Below are positions 58,662-64,000 of a stretch of DNA of 64,000 nucleotides, in pieces. Each line of letters begins with the position of its first letter. Position 1 is the first letter of the stretch. Both the position numbers and the translations under genes were made by a program. The notes beneath the pieces are model-generated. The model did not search any database, had not been told where the DNA came from, and saw nothing but the letters and a program-made list of their open reading frames with translations. This DNA comes from Paragyromitra xinjiangensis. Its lineage: Eukaryota > Ascomycota > Pezizomycetes > Pezizales > Discinaceae. The DNA is taken from assembly GCA_038503065.1 (NCBI GenBank), contig JBCAMK010000001.1, positions 1,798,001-1,862,000 on the forward strand, in the 5' to 3' direction.

Positions 58662-58898
58662 TTGTTAGAAAAGCTCAATTGATTGATTACTTACTGGAGC
58701 AGGCAGGCTGCTGCCTACTTTCTATATACTATGACTTCGTACCCACAAAGGTCCACGTATTATTCCCATTCCCGAGGCTCCGCCGGGCGCTCTCCCACGG
58801 ACGCTCTGCCACGGGCACCCGAGCCTCTGCCCGAGCTCCACTCCGAGACCTCCGATCGAGTCACGGAGCCCGTACATATTAGGAAGCAATATCCAACA
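58662..58898. mobile_element. Solo LTR, copy 2 (237 bp) with 5-bp target duplication
   Basis: Begins TGTTAGAAAAGCTCAATTG and ends ATATCCAACA, related over its length to the element at 7972..8172. It is flanked by a perfect 5-bp direct repeat AATTT (58657-58661 and 58899-58903). Compared with copy 1 it carries about 36 extra bases in a GC-rich middle (around 58780-58830). No internal retrotransposon genes remain. The left end has TGTTAGA where copy 1 has TGTTGGA, so the terminal inverted repeat is slightly decayed. Confidence 0.85.
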
Positions 58899-59770
58899 AA
58901 TTTCTATCAATCGCACGAGTGACCATGCGTGATGCGAGGCCGAAAACCAATACCCGGCCACGAAAGACATGTTACCTTTTTCATATACCTACTAGGACAA
59001 TAAAAATTCTCGGGGGGGGTGGAGGGAAGTGAAGGGAAGTGAAGATAATAAGCGTATCGCCACGTGGGAAAATCAGTATAAAGGGAGGAGAGCTGAAATT
59101 GGCGGATACCAGACCCAAGTTTTCAATCGTATCTGCTCTGACTCCTATCCTTTGAAGATTCTAGATTTGAAGGCGATTCTAGTGTTCACCTTATCTACAT
59201 TGCTTATGAAAGTTACCATGCACTATATTTCAGGAGTGTAAATACAAAGTAACGGAGTAGGTGGCGAGACATGCAAAGGATGAAAAGGAAGGTTGTTGGC
59301 GGGGCCGTTGAATACCCTCACCTTTTTTTCCGTTTCTCGAAAGCTGCAGACTTTCCTGACACTAAACCATTGATAATTAGCCATAATATTGGAGGACGGG
59401 AGGACGGGAGGACGGGAGACACGTTTCCAGTAGATTTCCCTATACAACTGACGTAATCAATCAGAAGGAAAGGAATGGGAATGATCCGTTTGCGGGGGTT
59501 CTCGTTGGTTCTTGGCGTTGAGAAAAGTTGCTTAACTCTTACGTGGGGACACCACACTGCAAATACCATCGACTTTCGACCTGCCACTGAATCCCCGAGT
59601 TCTTGAAAGTGACGCGTGTTTTTTTCTCAGCCTTTACAGCAAAAGACCGGCGAAGTGCGCGTCCCTCCGCGCCGAGTGACAACACATGTATTTGTGTAAC
59701 GCCGTTGTCGCTAACATTTAACACCGTAGATCATCCCTAGCCTCTCCACATTCACACCACACCAATCACC
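58899..59770. promoter_or_regulatory. Upstream region of the coiled-coil gene with short tandem repeats
   Basis: About 870 bp. Contains G-rich short repeats (GGAAGTGAAG twice near 59024-59044, GGAGGACG 3.5 times at 59391). The region next to 59770 should be the promoter and leader of the coiled-coil gene. Confidence 0.4.
59391..59418. repeat. Tandem 8-mer GGAGGACG, 3.5 copies
   Basis: GGAGGACG repeats at 59391, 59399 and 59407 followed by GGAG. Non-coding, G-rich on the plus strand. Confidence 0.9.
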
Positions 59771-60858
59771 ATGTCAAAAGCCAAAGATCCTACTATTACA
59801 GAGGCCCTCCGCGCCTACGAGTCCATGACACCGGAAGAACAATTGCGCCGTTATAGGGGACTGCTGAAATCGCATAAACAACTCGAAGCACGGGTACGCG
59901 AAGATGATCGCGCGACACAGTGGTGGAAGGGCCGTACCGAGGTTCTCGACACTCGCGCTCGCGAACTCGGTGCGAAATTGGGCGCAGCGTTGAACGAAAA
60001 CAGGGCGCTGATAAAGACGGTAGGGCTTTTAGAAGCCGAGGTGGGTTATCTATGGAGGCTGGTGGTTGGCGCGAGCATGCCAGCGCTGACCAAAACGCGT
60101 TTTTGCAGGCCGCAGCAAAGGCGATGGCGGTTGCGGAAGCAAGTTCGGCGCTGGAGAGGGAGAGGGAGAAGATAGAAGACAGAGAGGGTGGTAGGCGCTC
60201 AGAGGGGGTGAGTGCAGCAACACAAACAGATTCGTGGGAGGAGAACGAAAAAGATGTCGCGGTAAAAGCGTTGATACAAACATTGTGGAATGCGCAATCA
60301 AAGTCTGCTATCACCCCCGCCAAAGGCGCAACATGCGAATGCGAGTCAGCGAGAGCTCTGAAAGCCATTTTCCCCCGGGGTGATAGTCTTGGGAAAGTGG
60401 TCGAGGAAGAGAACGATCCACTGGGTGCGATGCTAATCCAACGGAAAACAAGAAAGAGAGGTAGGAGCAGGAGTGGGTCACTAGATGAACGAAGGAGTGC
60501 CCCAATTAATGTGGACCAAATATCCCTTGCCTCGAGTACTAAGGCCTCGAGTACTAAGACTGCCCCAACTGTCAAGACTACTTCGACTACCGGGACTGCT
60601 CCAAATATGAATGGCGTAGTTACGAAATCAAGGAGTGCATCTCAAGCATCTGAGATCTTGGCCGACATAGTGCTGACAGTTGATCCACACCCGGAGATAT
60701 TTTCAAAGGCGAGAAAGGAGCGCAAACAAGCACTGAAGATGAAACTTAGAGCGACGAGAGAAATGGTAGACGGGCTCCGGAAAGAAAATGGAGTTTTAGA
60801 GGGGCTTCTTGGAGAAGGAGCAGGGGGAGAGGTCAATAGGGTAGAGTGGAGAGGCTAG
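59771..60858 (+). CDS. Coiled-coil hypothetical protein
   Basis: Two exons (59771..60040, 60109..60858) give 339 residues; the 68-bp intron has branch GCTGAC and acceptor TTTTTGCAG. The N-terminus MSKAKDPTITEALRAYESMT is followed by a charged helical segment (about residues 18-130: EQLRRYRGLLKSHKQLEARV, ALIKTVGLLEAEV, EREREKIED) likely to form a coiled coil. A basic patch KTRKRGRSRSGS (about 225) may be a nuclear signal, followed by a Ser/Thr-rich stretch with a duplicated SSTKA unit coded by a 15-base direct repeat near 60530-60560. A second short helix with KENGVLEGLL is near the C-terminus. I do not recognise the family. Context gives no clue beyond same-strand neighbours. Confidence 0.75.
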
Positions 60859-61195
60859 GATGAAGCCGGGAAGGCGCGTGGAATTGCGGGTCTTGAGTAC
60901 TTTACCGTGAGTGCTGATTGAAATCGCAAGCCTATTGTAAAATATTGCAGCATGGTGGAAGCGATTAGATACAGATTGCTTACTAGTATCGAATTGCCTA
61001 CTCTAGGACATCGATTACCTGGTACTCCACACTAAATCTCCGTGTAACACAATCCAGAGATGCGGCTAAAGATAAGATACCCGAACGAAACGCCACCACT
61101 TCTGTGACGCGAACCTCAACTCAACCTCATTCAACACGTCTCGCACTTCCCTCCCTCCCCGCTTTCTGGTCTCATATGCCGGTGCTCTCTCTCCC
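60859..61195. promoter_or_regulatory. Short intergenic upstream of the sirtuin gene
   Basis: 337 bp with the sirtuin promoter; includes a pyrimidine-rich stretch just before 61195. Confidence 0.4.
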
Positions 61196-62454
61196 ATGGT
61201 AGTCCCACGAATTCCTTACACCTTTCCATTCCCTCCTCCGAAAATCTGTCCGTCCAATGCAACCACGCTGCCCGCTGCCGTTGCCGCCGTAGCAGACCTC
61301 CTACAGTCACGAAAGAACGTGCTACTTACTGGTGCGGGTATATCGGTTGAGAGTGGCCTAGCGGACTATAGGGGTGAAAAAGGAACGTATCGACTCAATC
61401 AAAAATATAGGCCTATATTTTTTGCTGAGTTCACCGGAAGCCATGAATCACGAAAAAGGTGTTTTATCCCCTTGGGCTCCACTGATTTAGGGCCTATCAA
61501 CTGATTGCAGGTAGGTACTGGGCAAGAAGTTTCCTCGGGTGGCCGAAGATGGAGAACGTACGCCCGAATAGAACTCACGCAGCTATAGCGCGACTTGGGG
61601 AGCTTGACCTTGTATCGCACGTCATAACTCAGAGTATATATACCTCCCTCCTCCCCGCCCACCTCTTTGCGCCAGTGAATAGCTAACCTAATGGTGTCGC
61701 AGATGTTGATTCTCTCCATCACAAGAGTCACCCGAAATTATCAACTACCGAGCTCCACGGCACCCTGCGAACTTTAACCTGCCTCACTTGCCATTCTCCT
61801 TACCCGCGAACTAAATTTCAACAAACTTTAGCTGGTTTAAATCCTAAATGGGCAGATTTCCTTAAGACCGCAATGGAAGCTAGTATCTTTGACAACGGCA
61901 CACACCGCGAAGAAATCATCAAGACTAATCCAGACGGCGATGTTGAACTTCCTGACGCACCATACCACCAGTTTCGATATCCTCCATGTCCGAAGTGCCT
62001 TGAGGAAAGCCCCAGTGGCTCGGTATTAGTCGACAGCGAAGGCGCTCATATGCCAAACCTTGATGGCCCAACACGAGCCATACTAAAGCCGAGCATCATT
62101 TTCTTTGGGGAGTCTATATCAGATACAGCAAGGAAGGAAGCTGAGATAGCAGTCGCGAATGCCGATAGCGTGTTGGTGCTCGGAAGTAGTTTGGCGACAT
62201 ATTCAGCGTGGAGGTTGGTCAAGGCTGCGCATGAGAAGGGAATTGGTGTTGGTGTCGTGAACTTGGGCGGTGTTAGAGGCGATGATATGTTCTTTGCAGA
62301 TGGTGCAAGAGGTGGGAGGGTTCGGATTGAGTTTCCTGCGAGTGACGTGTTAAGTGGAGTCGTGGAAGAGGTTTGTGGAGGTTTGTGGGAGGCGGATATG
62401 GTGGCAGAAGCGGGGAATGTACAAGGGGTTGGTGGGGTCGGTCTTGGTGGGTAG
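61196..62454 (+). CDS. SIR2-family NAD-dependent deacylase (SIRT4-like)
   Basis: Three exons (61196..61458, 61515..61633, 61703..62454) give 377 residues. Rossmann-fold NAD motif VLLTGAGISVESGLADYRG, the second motif TQNVDSLHHK rebuilt across intron 2, and catalytic His in TELHGTLRTLTC. The zinc site is CLTC and CPKC, and PSIIFFGESISDTARKEAEI and SVLVLGSSLATYSAWRLVKA are the later NAD-binding motifs. The GAGIS-ESG-ADYRG form and the segment after it resemble class II (SIRT4) sirtuins, which are usually mitochondrial deacylases or ADP-ribosyl transferases. The N-terminus (MVVPRIPYTFPFPPPK) is not a clear presequence. The exon 2 acceptor is the second AG of CAGGTAG, needed to join KRYWARSFLGWP. 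Confidence 0.9.
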
Positions 62455-64000
62455 GCATAAGGGTAATTGTTGGCTGCTAGCGTGGAAGAGAAATATATTA
62501 GATATTGATCTAGGGGAGGAAGGTTTAACATCTAGTTATGAGAGAAAGATTCGAAGCGTTGTATATGTCGATATGTAACGTATATCTTGTGTGAATTCAT
62601 GGTTATCCTGTTCTTAGATGTTAGATGTGATCCACTCGTTAGAGTTGGTTCTTTTTGTGACGCTTAATCTATCATCCTCAGAATAAAGATATGTTGTGCG
62701 TGTGAAGCGTATCCGCCGATCAGTCAGTTCATCAACTCGCATGCCCATCGATAGAACATATTCCCCGTGGGATGAAAGGTTGATTGGATGTTATCTAAGG
62801 TTTATTAGTAAGAAATCGATGGAGATAATTGAAGAGGAAAAAATGGCGATCTTCCTTGTATTGTACAAGGAAAGGTAGGATTTTCGTATATTATGAGACT
62901 AGGTTTTGCATCTAGAAGTATATGTAGCCAATCGTATGTTAGCCCCCACCAGAAACATTAACAAGCTAGCCGCTGTAGGTACGCGTTAAGATGGAAAGCC
63001 CTCTCAGTACGTGGGCATCTTGTGTCTTTTATTTATCCATTGGAACAAAGGTTGCTACAGAATAGCTTTCGTCTGAGAAAGCGTCATGACCATGACGAGT
63101 TATATGAAACAACTGTAGGCCAGAAGATAAAATCGTTGAGCAAAGGTGCAGACTGCCTCCCGGCTTAGAGGTACGGTTCCAAAATACCCTCAACTCAAGT
63201 GAAATATTAAACCCCACATCGTGAAGCAATAAAAAGCTGTTTCTGGAAGAAATCGCTGGATCCAACTTTGCTTGCTCTTTAGTGGACATGCTCTCCGCAA
63301 TTGCGGTCTTGAAACGAATATAGAACCCAAATTCCTGCTGTTCCTGGAGAGCCCCATGCTGAACTGGCAAGCAAGATTTGATGGAATGTGGTTGTACCGG
63401 TAGTGATGATGATGAAGAAATAAATATCTTGTTATGTTGTGTATCTACGTGGTGGGAGGGGGGTAGTTTACACCCGCAGGGTATTTTAGAAGTACACCTC
63501 TAGATCGGGAGGCAGTCTGCTCCTTTGCTCAAAATGGTTTCTTCTAGTCGATATCTGGCATAAATTAGTGGAGGTCGTAGACCAACAAAACTCGACGGAT
63601 GTTAACTGGCCCCAGTCCTACTTCTGGCTGCATTCTTGGTACTTATGGAGATTCTAGCAAGGAGATGAGTTTTTTTTCATCTGTTGGTTTATCCATCCGA
63701 GCGCCCACCCTTTCGCTTTCTCACTCAATCTCCCCATCGCTATTCGTCTATTCGGTCACGGTAGTAATTTGGTGGTATACCTTACGTTTCTCTTGCGATT
63801 TTTGGTGTATTTTAGGGGAAACATGAAAGATGTTAGCCACTAAGAGCTAGCGAGTAGAATAGCTGAGGAACATTTGGGGAGATGGAATGAAGAGAGAAGT
63901 ATGGAGGGATGAAGATTAGAATCCAAATTTGATAGGAGGTGCGAGAGGTAGTCGACGTGGTGGAGACGAGTAAGAGGCTGAAAACCAAGAGGAGGGGGGG
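62455..64000. other. Terminal intergenic region, no supported gene
   Basis: 1.5 kb to the window end. A 113-codon minus-strand frame at 63029..63370 (for example STKEQAKLDPAISSRNSFLL) is moderately protein-like but has no recognised domain or splice context, so it is not called. The last 150 bases are AG-rich. Confidence 0.4.

Noticed and set aside
59796..60575. 259-codon minus-strand frame
   Set aside because: Antisense shadow of the coiled-coil gene; it crosses that gene's intron and has no recognisable domain.
63029..63370. 113-codon minus-strand frame
   Set aside because: Somewhat protein-like, but no motif, no intron signals and no homologue that I can recall; left unannotated.
1..64000. 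CRISPR array, secondary-metabolite cluster, NLR/het-type immune locus or ribosomal DNA
   Set aside because: No regularly spaced repeats, no PKS/NRPS/terpene synthase, no NACHT/HET motifs and no rRNA signatures were seen on either strand.

Overview
This window looks like nuclear DNA of a filamentous ascomycete (Pezizomycotina). The genes carry many short introns (mostly 50-110 bp, GTATGT/GTAAGT-type donors, CTNAC-like branch sites). Several products are typical of filamentous fungi: an AcrB-type ubiquitination-network protein, a MesA/Afi1 polarity protein, a large BimB-type separase and a secreted family 1 pectate lyase. The order or species cannot be fixed from the sequence alone. All gene models were spliced by eye from open frames, splice sites and remembered family conservation. 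Sixteen spliced coding models keep an exact reading frame across their joins.

Layout. 0-5 kb: a small cysteine-rich protein and acrB (both minus strand). 5-10.4 kb: gene-poor DNA with one solo LTR. 10.4-34 kb: a gene-dense housekeeping block with CDH1 (minus), aspartyl aminopeptidase (plus), exportin-T/LOS1 (minus), MESA/AFI1 (minus), separase/ESP1 (plus) and a TMEM135-like membrane protein (plus). 34-41 kb: gene-poor DNA with two small palindromic elements and an isolated pectate lyase (minus). 41-43.5 kb: HIS1 and an unrecognised basic protein (plus). 43.5-50 kb: mostly empty, with ribosomal protein eL22 (minus), a third palindromic element and an intron-containing tRNA-Arg(ACG) (minus). 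50-64 kb: HSP90 (plus), a MYND-finger protein (minus), a broken secreted-protein gene (minus), a PHO85-type CDK (plus), a second solo LTR, a coiled-coil protein (plus) and a class II-like sirtuin (plus).

Gene logic. There is no operon-like system. Three genes act in mitosis and cell-cycle exit (CDH1, separase, the CDK), one in polarity (MESA), one in tRNA export and one in histidine synthesis. The accessory signals are two related solo LTRs with perfect 5-bp target duplications, a family of short palindromic MITE-like elements, and an 8-bp tandem-repeat frameshift inside a signal-peptide coding region. I found no CRISPR array, no biosynthetic cluster and no convincing new multi-gene system.
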